Shown: piece by piece, positions 12,425 through 25,973 of the stretch | How the letters are laid out: every line of letters begins with the position of its first letter | How positions within the stretch are numbered: position 1 is the first letter of the stretch | Assembly (NCBI GenBank): GCA_016758965.1 | Contig: JAEPRB010000063.1 | Span: 62,001-126,000, forward strand | DNA: 64,000 bases | Reading direction: 5' to 3' | DNA from: Circinella minor | Taxonomy: Eukaryota > Mucoromycota > Mucoromycetes > Mucorales > Lichtheimiaceae | Notes under the pieces: model-generated | Databases searched by the model: none | Seen by the model: the letters and a program-made list of their open reading frames with translations, nothing else | What the model was told of the DNA's origin: nothing | Made by a program: the position numbers and the translations under genes

Positions 12425-12987
12425 ATGCGATCAATAGTTGTTTTGTTGCTAGCATCCGTGCTTATATTGTGTATATCGACAACGACTGTATTAGCTGGTT
12501 ATCCCACCCATGTAGATAATCCAAGTAGTATTACTTCAACTGCTATTAACACCAGTATAAAACGAAGGCCTCGACATTTTCGCATGGATATTTACTCGCG
12601 TCCCAATCATAAAGGTACTGTTCAACATGTGGGAACAAGTAATGGGGGAGCTACACCTTGTTGGAATTTACAATCAAAACATGTTGGTTCCTTCGAAGTC
12701 AATGATCCAATGGTGAAAATATCTTTTTATCGGGTAAGTTTTATATATTTTGTTTTACTGTATCTATAACCTGTAGTAGATATTAACTTTATCAATATAC
12801 TTTTTTTATATCTTTTTAGTCGGGGGATTGTCTCGGTGCTCCAACCCAAATATATCGTGGCTCGCTCGACCAAAGGAGGCATAACAATGTGCTACTACGC
12901 GCCAGATCTGTATCAGTTAAGAAGCTACGCCCCATCCTTTTATCCGAGCAAACTATAATTTCCACTTCTAGGCATACAATATCATAA
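12425..12987 (+). CDS. small secreted protein, beta/gamma-crystallin-like
   Basis: Two exons (12425-12733 and 12820-12987) encode 158 aa. The ATG at 12425 is chosen because it begins a clear signal peptide (MRSIVVLLLASVLILC... cleaved near VLA-GYP). The mature part has RMDIYSRPNHKGTVQHVG, ATPCWNLQ, VKISFYRSGDCLGAP and ARSVSVKKL. Tyr..Gly strand motifs followed by CWNL and a second C-x-G strand are typical of secreted beta/gamma-crystallin-like domains, with two Cys probably paired. The domain call is by pattern, not alignment. The gene stands alone between two deserts, as secreted or effector-like genes often do. The C-terminal ~20 residues look disordered. Confidence 0.8.
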
Positions 12988-15900
12988 ATAACTTCTTATA
13001 TTTGTACATACCATATATTGTTCTCCATCATTCCAATATGCTATTTTCTTCTTCTTGTAATATTATATGTTATTTATTATGCAGTTAGTACTACTTTTAC
13101 TAATATTATATTTATATAATAAAACAAATTGTCATCATGTTGTATATATCAAATACGTAAAAATACTTTTCTTTGCCACTTTATATCATGAAACAACAAA
13201 AAAAAATTCTTTGTTTTTTGTTTACTCATAATGTAACTTTGTCGCTAGCTAAGCCATATGCTACGAAATGAGTTGGCTTAGTTAATAGTAACGACGGCGG
13301 CGGTGGCAAAGGTAATATAAAGTGTTTGGTTTCTTTTTTTGAACAAATAGCTAATTCTGCACAGAAAATTGTAGCGAATTCCCAGGCCTGGGAATGATCC
13401 CAGTAGCTTTATAAATAGACGAGCATGCACCGGAGAAAAATAAATACTGCGGTTTATTTTTATCAATTTTATATTTTGGATTATTTTAAAAATTACATGT
13501 CGTCAGAGTCTTGTACAATTCAATAAAAATGTTTGGGTGACTAAAAAAATTGAGAGCTAAATTTAATGTAGTGAATTATACTAAGTTAATTATACGATCA
13601 TGGATTATAATTTGTTATTATTCATCAGAAAACCCATAAAGATTTACAATACCACCTTTAGAATTTTCAATGGACACTTTATGATTTTAGCAACAGTGTT
13701 TTGGATATGTTTAAAGAGCCTTATAATATGTGCAACTTGCACGCTCCGAATGGCTTCGTGGTATTTCTCGTCTTACTGATCCTGAATGCAGTATATCTAC
13801 AGTACAATCATATATGCGTAAGTGATTAAATACGTACGGTTTTGAAATGCTATTTCTTAATCTTTATGATCTAGTTACTTTTATGGATTTTTTATGCATC
13901 TCAAAATAAAAAAGTATTTATTTTTTCATGAACCTTTAGACAGGAAAGTAGACTACACAAAGTAATCTACCTCCTTATAAACTTAGCTTTCACGGATAAA
14001 TAATCATACTCCTACTTCTCGCATAGTGAAACATATTTGAAGTTGCATGGTAACACATAATTTATATGTCGCTATCGATATGCACACTGCTTTACCTACA
14101 TTTTACTTTTTCACCTTCTTTACTCCCATTATTTGATTATATCATATAATTGAAACTATACATTACATAATGGGTTCGTAAATAAAAGTAGAAAACTGTG
14201 GCTTTGAAACTTGATTTGGTCTGTGAAATCAAAAGATAAATTCTGACCTGTATAATATATGTTTGCACACACCATCGATGAGAGTATCGGTGCGAATTTA
14301 CAGTGATTTTCAGAAATCGCAATGAAATAAAAGAGATAAATAATGTTTTAAGCATATATATATACGTTGGTGTTGTATTGTATAATAATGCAACGTTTTG
14401 TAGAATAAAAAGCAGCTATTGGAATGGGCACCTATCGGGAACTTTTACCACAAACTGTATAGATTACGTATCAAATTTTTTTTTGTCTATTAAAAGAATA
14501 GACTAGAGGCTTAAAAACAGATAGTATACGTTCATAAAAAAACTACAATAGCCACAAAATCATCGGTAACGTAAGTACCAATATAATAATATATTCGTAC
14601 GTCAGCAACGGCGAAACATCTATGACCAGGACAATTAAGTAGTATTATATACAGACCATATTTGTGGCGTAACAACCTACAGTCACGAATAAAAATCAGT
14701 TTAAATTTTTGTTGAACAAAGAATTCTGGTTGGCAAAGACGTGTTGTAGCTATCTGTTATTATAATGGATCTAAACTTACCTATGAAATAAAAAAGAAAG
14801 CTCGGAGTTCTCTTTATGGAAATGATGGTTCGGCTTATTCTTTCACATCAGTAATAAAGTTCTTTGCCAAAAAAAAAAAGAAAAAACAATCAAAATACAA
14901 TTAGTTCTATCTACTTATTCGTCCACATATTATTATAGAGTCGTCAATGGAGGGTATGTCATACTGTGTGGTGCAGCTCGACTCAAATAGTCTATATTTT
15001 TCAGATTTCATATAAAACTGTTGATGTATCTCAAGTGAGAGAAAATTCCAATTATTCACCAGCTTTGTTGCTATTCAATTATTTCGTAATAGTACTAAAT
15101 CATTGAAAACGGTTTCCAATAATTATAAAACAAAAAGAGCACGAATAATACGAAGAAATTTATCAAATATCACGAACTCCGAAGTAAAAAGAACAGCATC
15201 ATGTTCACGATATGTTAGTTAGATTGACGGGAAACCAATTTGATTGTTATTACCTATTACAAGTAATATCGACATGAAGCTTTTATTCTATGTATTTTTT
15301 AATAACCCTGAGCACCTTTTGAATAGACACACGAATAATTTTTACGAAAGAATATCAGTTTCGATTAAAGCTCTTAATAAAATATACAATTAACATGCGT
15401 TTCTGTTGACACGATGAAGAAGTATTTTTAATATTTGCATGGTCACTCCCTTTTTTCCCCAACAAAGTTATTAATTATTGTGAATGTAGACTAAATTTAT
15501 TGTAACACTGTCATAACGTATAGAATATTAAGCGTTTATAGTAGGTGATTATTCATTGAATACTTTCTGTAGACTCGTGTGGCGTACTAATATTTGAGTA
15601 AGAAGACTATAAGAATAAGAGGGATCCTGTTTATACAACAAGTAAAATGGATCTTATTGTTCCGGAAACGTCGGTCAAAAGGTTTGTAACACAGGCCCGG
15701 GTCCGAAGTGTATTCGTTTTGTTCAGGAGAATTCTCCATTTCTGCTATTAGAAAGAAAATATGAAACAACAGTATTTGTGTGACAGTATGTAAAAAAAAA
15801 AGAGCGAGCTTACCATAGTGATAAATGTGTTATATGATCAAATATGAGGTTGTCAAGTTTCTGAAAATAGTATTATAAGCCTTTACTGTCACTATAACAA

Positions 15901-16465
15901 TAAAATTATTAAAAATAACTGGTTTTTTTCAAGGGGGGAATTGTAAAATTTTCGATACAAATATTATCCATCGCACGATGATGATAAGGGATGAGTCGGC
16001 ATTAAAGTTGATATACCAAGGACTTTTCCAGATATGTTATTAACCGCCATAAAAAAATACAAACAAAAACATAACCCTGATCTGTTCAAAGTCTCTCATT
16101 TTTCGCAATTTGATGTACATTCGTTATGGTGGTACGTGTCTTTAGAAAACAAATTAATATGCTCACGTGCTACAGATTTATGGTTTTTCTTTGCGTGGTT
16201 CGCCACTATCCAAATTCGGAGTTGCGCCCTTTACATATACACACGCAGAGAAAGAAGAGAAACTCAAAAAAAAAGTAGGAGAAACTTGAAATCTCGAAAC
16301 GACGACGGGCCGATCTTATTTTTTTTTTATTTTGTTCTTTTCTTCTCCTTCCTCTCACCCCTTCTAGTTTTTAACTTTCTTTGTTCTTTTTTTCTTTTAT
16401 ATTGTTGGCTTTGCGTTGGCGCATGAATTGATTTTTGGCCGATCTGACATTTGTGTTGCTAGTCC
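12988..16465. other. 3.5-kb gene desert upstream of formin
   Basis: AT-rich sequence with TACGTA copies and three isolated coding-like frames. These are 13739-13825 (+, ARSEWLRGISRLTDPECSIS...), 14716-14904 (+, GWQRRVVAICYYNGSKLTYE...) and 16034-16150 (+, MLLTAIKKYKQKHNPDLFKV...). None can be extended by plausible splicing. The last 250 nt (TATA-poor, CT-rich) are the probable formin leader. Confidence 0.45.
14716..14904 (+). pseudogene. possible coding relic in desert
   Basis: A 62-codon stretch between stops (TGA 14713, TAG 14902) reads TKNSGWQRRVVAICYYNG..., then KKKARSSLYGNDGSAYSFT. It has varied, protein-like composition up to about 14868 and then dissolves into poly-Lys from an A-run. 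There is no start codon and no partner exon. The family is unknown. Confidence 0.2.
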
Positions 16466-19400
16466 ATGGATCTGTTTTCCAACGTAAGTGGAAAGCGGCG
16501 TTTGAAGAGTAATGCCCGTTTGCATTATAGTTCAAGACGGAATTCAATCGTTGCACCTGTCGTCGTGTCAACCAATAAACAACTACAACAATCTGAAGAA
16601 AATCAAGAAAAAATAACAAAAAAACATGATAATAATAGCACTAACAAGGATTTGGAAAACGACGACAATAGTTCTTCTGCGCAGCCCTTGTTCTATAACA
16701 ACAGCAATTCAGGGGATCAACTACAACAAGAACTATTACCACCACATCCACAACAACGCACAGCACCAAGACAACGAGCAACTCATTATACTAGTTTTCT
16801 CGCAAAACGTGCCGCACCAGTATTAACTCGTTCATATAATTCTATGCCCTGTATACCCAATCGTGAACAGTGGACGAATTTAGCTGGTAATAATATTTTT
16901 CATTTTATTAATAATAAAACTAAAAAATTTATTACATGGATAATAATATTAAAAGAGGGGGGTGTTGGGGGCATCCACGTTTTTATATGTAGATTTTGAA
17001 AATGAAAGTCATAGTTTAGGTGCACTAGATAGTCCGCGACCTTTAGAACCATTAGACGACCTTTTACATCCACACGCTCCTGACCCAATAGGGTCTTGTG
17101 ATCAAGAGATCGAACAACTGTTTCAAGAAGTAGCTGTACGTTAGGCATTTGTACTTTTTTTTGCAAGGGGGGGGAGTACTGAATATATGATAAAATGGTT
17201 GTCTGTGTTTCCGGGCCGCATTGGAATATTATTAAATTGTAGCAGTAGTTTATTTTGATACCTTAATACTTACAATAATAATAATAATAATAATAATAAC
17301 TTAGACGCGGCTTGATTTGAATTTGGCTGACGGAGATTTGAACGACCTATCGCTCGACAAGAAGCAATGGATTCTGCATAACGAAGATCAGCTGACAAAA
17401 CAACTTGGATCGGTGGTTAATAATAAGGCTCGTCAAAACATCAGCCGTGCGAGATCGTCACGTAATTTAAATAGCAACAGTAACGCAACAACAGCGTACA
17501 AACAAGGGAATTCAAAGCATGCAGCTACAACTACTACTAGTTCTATTAGACCTGTTACACCTACAACACCTACAACACCCACTACCCCTACCACCCCTAC
17601 CACGATTGGCGCGTCAAGTAGCAATAAAAATCATCAACCTTCGATATCAACTTCAACTTCTTTTTCAAAATCATATATAAAACCATTTTTACGACCTGAT
17701 AAAAAAGCGGATCGGCTTTCTTTGGTGAAGGAACTTCTTCATCTTTTGGAGAACAAACCATTAAGGTAGAATACGGGCCCTTTCTTTTTTAGATTTAGTC
17801 GGACACTAACATATTTGGATGCTGATTTGATGATAAAATATGTTATTATATAGCTGGATAAAACGATTTATCGATGATGATGGAATGCGATTGATAGCCA
17901 GTGAAATGTCAAGATTACATAAAAAGGCAGAGGGGTAAGTTATTATTATTTTTTATTGTTTCACGAGGAGGCCTACATACATTAGTTATTGGGATTCTTA
18001 TTATTTTTTGCTGTTTTCTTGTTTCTAAAAAAGGAAACAAAAGGATTTTTTACTTGAATTGGAATTGATCAACTGTCTCAAGAGTTTAATTAATAATGTG
18101 GTAAGTATATATATATTAATTAAATAATTATATAGTGTTAATTCTGCTGCTAATAATATTTTTTAGCATGGTATCCAAGAAATTTTACGAGAATCTCGAT
18201 ATATCGATCAAATCACATTATCTTTACTTTCACCCTATGTACCTGTTCGACAGCTTGCTTGTGATACCCTTACGTTTTTATGTTACTGTGATATCCCCAA
18301 TGGGCATTCTATGGTGCTACGTGGAATGGAATTGCTTAAAAAGCATGCAGATGGACAAGGAAGATTTGATGCATGGCTACGTCCTTTTGAAAAGGTTTTG
18401 GACGCACGAGGAATGATGGGATCCATGGTGGGAGCAAGTAAAGATTTTCTCAAGTATACTGGAATTTCTGAAAATCCAGAGGAGCATTTGATTGAATACG
18501 GTGTAAGCTTTTTTTTCTTTGCTTATCATTTTTTCTTTATAATTATGTGTTTTTCAAGTAACCTAATTCAATCATTTTAACCACAATTCGTTTATTATTT
18601 TTAGCTTGCCAACATGTTGTTAATAAACGCACTTGTTGACCCAGAAGTAGTGGATGACTTAGATATTCGAGTAGCTTTACGCAATCAATTATATCACGCA
18701 GATCTTACACGTATTCTGGGCAAATTATCACCACTTGATAATGAAATTTTATTACGTAAAATGGATGAATTTCGTGAACAAGAAGAACATGATGCTGCTC
18801 TCATTTATGGTGATATGGTATTGAATGACGTATTAGATCCACCCGAAATATTGGATAATATCTTGTCGTCTGTCACTGGGACCGAATCATATGATCTACT
18901 TCGGAGTATCTTGCAAAACCTTATGTTTGTCCCAGGCGATGAAGACCAAAGGTTTGCAATTTTTTCTTTAATATATGTGGATAAATTAAGTGGATTATTT
19001 CGTCGTACTAAAAAGGAAGAAAATTATAAAATTAGAACTCAATGTTATCGTATGCTTGAATCAGTCACCAGTCGAATTGTTCTTCAACAAGGTGAAGGAG
19101 AAGGTGGTTTTGGATTTGATGGAGCGTATCGTAATACGGTTGATTTAATGATTTCCAAATTTGCAGAAGAAAATGAATTTGATCAAGCACTTAGTGATGT
19201 GGATCAACATGCGCCACCTGAAATATTGACAGCTTCACATTCTCTTGGAACGATTGAGAGTGGTGAGTTCAGAAAAAAAATTAAAGCGAAAGAGTGAAGG
19301 GGTTTGTAATCTTTTTTTTTTTTATCTAATATAAAAAAAAATCATATTAGAACCGGAAGACCTTAAATCAAGGGTAGCTTATCTTGAACGAACACTTCAA

Positions 19401-22400
19401 GTTGCTGATCAAGCTAACACCTTGTTACAACAGCAATTGAATGATTTGGAATTGGAATATCAACAGACAGCAGAAGTGATGGATGCACAAAATAGGCGAC
19501 TTTATGATGCACTGCGCCAACTGAATGAATATGGTGCACCAACGGATAAACGCCGTACTCATCGAAATAGTCGGAAGTTACATCATTATAGCAGCGACGC
19601 TGATATCAAAAATTGGGAAGCACAGACGGCAAGACAAAAGTTACAAATGGTAATAACTTCAGGATTTCTTCTCTTTTTTTTTAAAAAAAAAACATTATTT
19701 TCATTAAATGTGCTAATGACTTTTGTCATTGTCTGTATATCTGTATCTATATGTGTATGTAGCAAGTGGATGAAAGATCATTACAAGAGGAAAATGTTAG
19801 TAGCCCATTTAAACAATCATTCCGTTCTCGTTTAAGTTCTCGCGTTTCATCATTTGTCAAACGATCAAATCAACAAGATACATTCTTACGAAAAATGATG
19901 CATCATTTATCAGAAGATTCTGGATTACCACAGGAAACACCAACTACTCCAGTTGCAGGAGATGATACTGGAAGTATTAGGAGCAAGAAATCGAAGCGTG
20001 CTAGTAGTATTTTCTCTTCATTTTCGGTTGGCATGAGCAGTACAGAAGATTTGAATGACAGTCATCCCACATCGCCAAATAAGGGAGCTGTTTACCCTAG
20101 CAACAAAAGCCGTGTTGTCACCATGAATACTACAAGTGAAGTTACTTCTACTGCAGTATCAGATCCTGTTGATCCTGCACCTTCTTCTGGTGAAAAGGAA
20201 ATACCACCATCCCCACCCCCACCTCCGCCACCACCCCCACCCCCACCCCCGCCTCCACCTCCGCCTCCACCAGCACCGCCTGCTATATCAGTAACACCTG
20301 GGTCACCACCTAATGGACCTGTACCAACCGCAACAACCAGTGGCGGTAACCGTGCAGCACCGCCACCACCACTCATGATTAGCAATATTCGACGTAAAGC
20401 AAGTGCATTCCAACCAAAACGACGACTAAAGTTCGTAGAATGGGAAAAGATGAACACACAACATATCGATGAAACTATCTGGAGTCAGTTAGAAAAAAGC
20501 ATTACTACACCCAAAGATACTGAAGCTACGATTGAATTCCAACTTGCACGGGCTGGTATTTTTGACGACATTGAGAAAATGTTTGAACAACGACCAGCAA
20601 TGGAATTAAAGGTCAAACGTAACAAGGAAAAAGTTCACGCTTTAGAACCACGAAAGGCATATAATCTGAGTAAGTAATTCAAGCATTTTTCTAGGTGAAG
20701 GGGAAAGAAGAAGATTTGGGATTATTTTTTCATATAAAACAGGAAACAACATGTTTGTGCTAATAATGGATACATTTATTAAATATCGACAGACATTTTC
20801 ATCACAAGCATTACTCGCAAAGTACCATTCAATGATATTGCAACATTGATAAAGCGTATGGATTCTAGTTTTGATGACGAACAAATACTTTCCAATTTGA
20901 TCAAGTATGCGCCAACAGCTGAAGAGATGGGTAAACTGTCTCCTTATGTATCATCCGAATCAAAACATAATCGACAAGAGCTTTCCTTACCGGATCAATT
21001 TTGTCTTGAAGTCATGGATATTAAACGTTTTAAGGAACGTGTTGAATATATGTTATTCAAGACCACTTTCCGGGATCGCTATCATCAGCTACACAAACAA
21101 ATGACAGCTATTTTTGATGCCTCACTTTCTTTGAAAAACGCAAAGGGATTTGGTGAGTTATTACATCTAATTTTGTTGCTGGGCAACTTTTTAAATGGTA
21201 ACACGTATCGTGGCGGGGCGTTCGGTATTAAAATTAGTAGTATCAATAAGGTAAAGATAACTTGTATACATATATTTGTTTATTATAATGTGAAAACAAA
21301 ACAAGTTTATACACATAATTAATGAACACATTTAAACTATAAAAATATCATAGCTTGTAGATACCAAGGGAACCGCTAGTAATAATACCTTTTTACATTT
21401 CCTTGTGGAGACCGTAGAAGATAATTTCCCCGACATGCTGAATTTCTTGGAAGAGTTGGAGGAATCTGGCGAAGCATGTAAAGTATCTAAAGCAGAAATG
21501 ATCAACGAATTCCGTGTTCTCGAAACTTCATTGGAAAAAATTGAAAAAGAACTCCAAGAACATTATCCAGAAGCAGAGGACGACGAGACGGATCGTTTTG
21601 GTCCAGTGATGCGTGAATTCCATGAACAAGCCTTTAGTGAGTTCAAACGTTTGTATCTTTTACGTAACAAGATGAGCGAATGGTATGATAAAGTTGTCAA
21701 GTATTACGGTGAAGATCCTACCAAAATGCACCCTGATGAATTTTTTGGTACTTTTAAGAAATTCACATCCAGTTGGGAGGTACGCATTATTCTAAATATT
21801 ATTATAGCGTGATTATGAGATTCTTTTTTTTTTTTTTGCTTGCTTGCTGACAACTAATTTTATGCATAGCGCTGTGCTGCGGATGTTAAGTCGGTACGTC
21901 AAAAGAAAGAAAGACTTGAAAAACAAAAGAAACGGGAACATGAACGACGAACACGTGCTCGTAGTGGATCAACGGCTCGGAAAGGCGTTGATATTAATAA
22001 TTGTATGTATCTTGAATTACTTAATTTTGTTCTTATTTAAACTATTGACACGGGTTTGTCTTTTTTAGATGCTGGCGGCGGAAATGGAGAGAATGCTATT
22101 ATGGATGGATTAATGAAAAAATTGCGTATGGTAACAACGGGAGGAAATAAATCAACTCGACGAAGAAACGAACAGCGTAAACATCGTCAACGTTCCAGTA
22201 GTCTTGTCAACGGAACCCCTCAATCCGATTCTGTATCATTACGCGCACGCAAGATGCTGCAATCTATTCAAAGTGAGGATAGTACAAGTTTGCTTACAGC
22301 AAGCCCTTCAGTAGTAGATTGGCCGGATAATATGCATGGACATCATCATCTCCACCATAACAATCTTTCACCACTGGATTATACATTCCCATTACAACCG

Positions 22401-22649
22401 CCTCCTACACCTTCTTCACCTCTCAATCCTGCGATGGCAGCACGACGAAGAAGAACCTCAGCAGATCACACTGCTCGTAGTTTTACAGCACCGATGATGC
22501 AAATTCCCGGAGTGGCTCCGTTACTGGCTAACAGTCGGTCGACGTCAACACGAGTCGTGCGAACCAGAAAAACCAGTCGAAAACCGCCGCCTTTTGACAG
22601 ATCATCTTTACCACCACGTGTTACTGGAAGACGCTTTTCAACAAAATAA
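16466..22649 (+). CDS. diaphanous-related formin (GBD-FH3-FH1-FH2-DAD)
   Basis: Thirteen exons: 16466-16886, 16993-17135, 17305-17765, 17854-17934, 18034-18100, 18167-18502, 18605-19262, 19351-19649, 19763-20669, 20793-21250, 21354-21779, 21870-22002, 22069-22649; 1656 aa. Formins nucleate and elongate unbranched actin for cables and cytokinetic rings. After a disordered N-terminus come the Rho-GTPase-binding/FH3 armadillo region (about residues 180-720, with SWIKRFIDDDGMRLI), a coiled coil near 725-800, a proline-only FH1 tract around 20203-20285 and the FH2 domain (about 1035-1420, with LLLGNFLNGNTYRGGAFGIK). A C-terminal autoinhibitory motif MDGLMKKLRM (from about residue 1475) precedes a basic cluster RRRNEQRKHRQR. 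This is the regulated Bni1/SepA/mDia architecture: Rho binding would release the autoinhibition. One intron-interrupted Thr-Pro repeat occurs at 17550-17600. Confidence 0.95.
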
Positions 22650-22817
22650 TTGTATCGAATACCCTAATTGTTCTTTTTGTCTCCATTACATAACTCATTT
22701 ATTATTATTATTAGAGTGCATAATAACCCTTGACAAAAAGGAAGACGACTTACGCATGACATTAGTGTTAACTTTCAGTATTACTATTATTATTTTCTTA
22801 CTATTACTATTACTTAC

Positions 22818-22853
<36 letters not shown>

Positions 22854-24498
22854 TTATCCACACTTCATTACAACAAAATCTCTCATATTTCAAACATCAT
22901 ATCTTTTTTTATATACATAACTGTCTTTTTTCTCCCTTCAAAATAACCAAAAAAAAATCTACCCACTATATTTCCTCTCTTTATACTAGTAGTTATATTA
23001 TTTTAGTTATTTCCATAGCATTTTCACAAACATTATACTCGTACATTTCTATTCTTTCATTCCCTTATATATAGTATATTTTATACATTAGATACTTTCC
23101 TTTTTTTATCCACATCACTTTATCAAAGGACACATAATTATTTTTGTCTATTTTTATTTACATTTATATACACTACTGTATAACAAAGACATTACTAGTA
23201 TTCAGTAATTTTATATACAGCATAATTAATACGTATCTCATTTAATTATTGTACCCTTAAATATTTATACAGTATGGTGCCTATAAACATTCCGTTATCG
23301 TCGCAAGCAGAAAAAATAATACGTAGGTCCTCGTTTTTTTTTATTATCTTCTATATAGTGCTTCAATGATTTTCGTTTGATTCTATTAAATTCTCGTCGC
23401 TTTGCCCCATACACATATCCAAACACTTCCCACCTCCACTGTTATATTTTGATACGTTACTAAATATCTTGCCAGCATTAATTTCTATGTTTGAGGAGAG
23501 TTAAGCCGTTCCAAAGTATCAAATACGTAGATCAGATTATTTAGTAAAAGCAGCTTTCTGCGTAACATTTTTTATATCGCTTCTACAACTACGTAGCAAG
23601 TACGTGCTGTTGTAACCATCGGCCAATTCATTTTTGACCAATAAATAACTACGTATTATCAGTTATTAAATAATTACGTAGTAATATAGTAATTTATTAT
23701 ACATATGTGGTATAATTCATAATTCAAAAAATTGTAAATGTTCTTTGGTAAGTTGAAAAAGGGATACAGTATCTTTGTTTCGATCTATCAGTCTTATTAG
23801 GGATCGGTAATGTGTTACATATTTCTGGTTATTTTTTTTTTCAGACCAGGTCAGAGAAGCTTATATTTTTATATAATGGATGAAGTACAACTTTGCTTGA
23901 TAAAAAAACAAAATAAAGTTATACAAAGATATAATAAAACACTCTGATCAATGCAAAATATGGAACAAATTAAGCTACGTACGTACGTAAGAAAAAAAAA
24001 GAGAAGAACAAAAAAGAAAAAGATACGTATTTAGATAATGCTAAAAAAAACGCATAACAATTAACTTTATATATAAGTACTATTGTATTATTTATATATT
24101 GAAAGCATAGTTACATATTTATTTTATATGTAGATTACCATTACGATTTTTCACAATAAATATTAATTATACGTATAATAATAAAAGAGAGAAAGAAATA
24201 TGATGCATTGCTATTCTTATCATCAAGTTGGTCTAGATGGAATATCATTCTTATTCATATTTAGTAGTTATGCTCAATATAAAAAAAACAATGACAAGTT
24301 TTCAATGAATTGAACTCTTATGATTGGCATAATATATCAACTTTACATCTGCCTAACTGTTAGAACATTCATGCCGTTCAATGATGGTTATTATTAACGA
24401 AATACTTACAAAAGTCGTCGGACTTTTTTTTATCAAGTTAATCATTTTGTGGGATATCCTCACTTTTTAAGTTATTCGAGATCTTGCAAATATAAAAA
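22650..24498. other. intergenic region between formin and KAE1
   Basis: 1.85 kb. The first part holds ATT-repeat 3' UTR-like sequence. From about 23230 to 24175 it contains an unusually dense set of TACGTA palindromes (about eleven in 1 kb, including three overlapping copies at 23974-23987). No coding-like frame is seen. Confidence 0.5.
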
Positions 24499-25973
24499 AT
24501 GACGATCGCTATTGGATTCGAAGGATCAGCCAACAAATTAGGAGTTGGTATTGTTAAACATGAGAATGGAAAAGTCGACATTTTATCCAACGTTCGTGAC
24601 ACTTATATTACACCTCCTGGTGAAGGTTTCTTACCACGCGACACAGCACAACACCATCGTGATTGTGTATTAACGGTATTAAAAAAAGCCCTGAGTGATG
24701 CTAATATTACACATAAAGATATTGACGTGATTTGTTTCACAAAAGGTATAGAATAATTAAATCTAACATGTGGAAAATGAAAATTCAGTCTTTTAGTTCT
24801 ATATATAATATTGGAATGGAAACAAACTAATCGTTGTGTTTTTCTATCTTATTCTTTATATTATATTCATTTAGGACCTGGTATGGGTGGACCACTTACT
24901 TCTACTGCTATTGTTGCACGTACATTATCATTATTATGGGAAAAACCTTTAGTTGGTGTAAATCACTGTGTTGGACGTATGTATCATCATAATTAACAAC
25001 ACAGGAAAAAAAAAAGAAACTAACATATCAGCGTAAACAATTTAGATATTGAAATGGGTCGAGAAATTACAGGCGCAACGAATCCAGTAGTATTATATGT
25101 TAGTGGTGGAAATACACAAGTTATTGCTTATTCGCAAAATAGATACCGAATATTTGGAGAGACTTTAGATATTGCTATCGGAAATTGTTTGGATCGTTTT
25201 GCTAGAATTTTAAATTTATCGAATGATCCAAGCCCTGGTTATAATATTGAACAATATGCTAAAAAGTAATTTGAAAAGTAATATAAAAAAAAGTTAAAGA
25301 AAAAAGGAGAGAATTAACCATCGGATGGCTTTTTATTTTATTTTATTAGAGGAAAAAAGTTTATTTCACTTCCTTATACTGTCAAAGGAATGGACGTTTC
25401 ATTCTCAGGTATCTTATCTCATATTGAACAAATTGCCAAAGAACGATTGCCTACTGGTGAAATTACTCCTTATGATCTTTGTTTTTCATTACAAGAAACT
25501 TTGTTTGCTATGTTGGTCGAAATTACTGAAAGAGCTATGGCTCATGTTGAATCTTCAGAAGTTCTTATCGTTGGTGGTGTTGGATGTAAATGGATAGATA
25601 TTTTTTTTTTTTTTTTTTTTTGGATAATAGTTTTATCTTTTTAATTTCTTCTCTTTAAATTTCTCTTAGGTAATATTCGATTACAAGAAATGATGGAACA
25701 AATGGCAGCACAGAGAGATGCCAAAGTCTGTGCCACTGATGATAGGTTAGTTGATTAATTGATTTCTTGAATTTGGATATCAGTGATGAAAAAAAGTATC
25801 TAGTTATTAACCAGCAGGACTGTATATAATTTAGATTTTGTATTGATAATGGTGTTATGATTGCTCATGCTGGATTACTTGCTTTCAATGATGGATTCCG
25901 AACTCCGTTAGAAGAAAGTACTTGTACACAACGTTTCCGTACTGATGAAGTATATGTGTCATGGCGAGATTAA
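24499..25973 (+). CDS. KAE1: tRNA N6-adenosine threonylcarbamoyltransferase (KEOPS subunit Kae1)
   Basis: Six exons: 24499-24745, 24875-24976, 25046-25265, 25350-25585, 25670-25745, 25835-25973; 339 aa, the usual length for Kae1/OSGEP. It starts [17 protein letters not shown] and contains the metal-binding pair in NHCVGHIEMGR (His113 and His117), the nucleotide-binding [26 protein letters not shown] and [14 protein letters not shown]. The C-terminal [13 protein letters not shown] carries the third metal ligand (Asp298). The enzyme transfers threonylcarbamoyl to A37 of ANN-decoding tRNAs within the cytosolic KEOPS complex. No mitochondrial presequence is present, so this is the cytosolic form and not Qri7. 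It is convergent with SEC27. Confidence 0.97.

Noticed and set aside
20092..20457. Reverse-strand Gly-rich open frame
   Set aside because: Antisense of the formin FH1 proline tract; the repetitive CCN codons create the frame.
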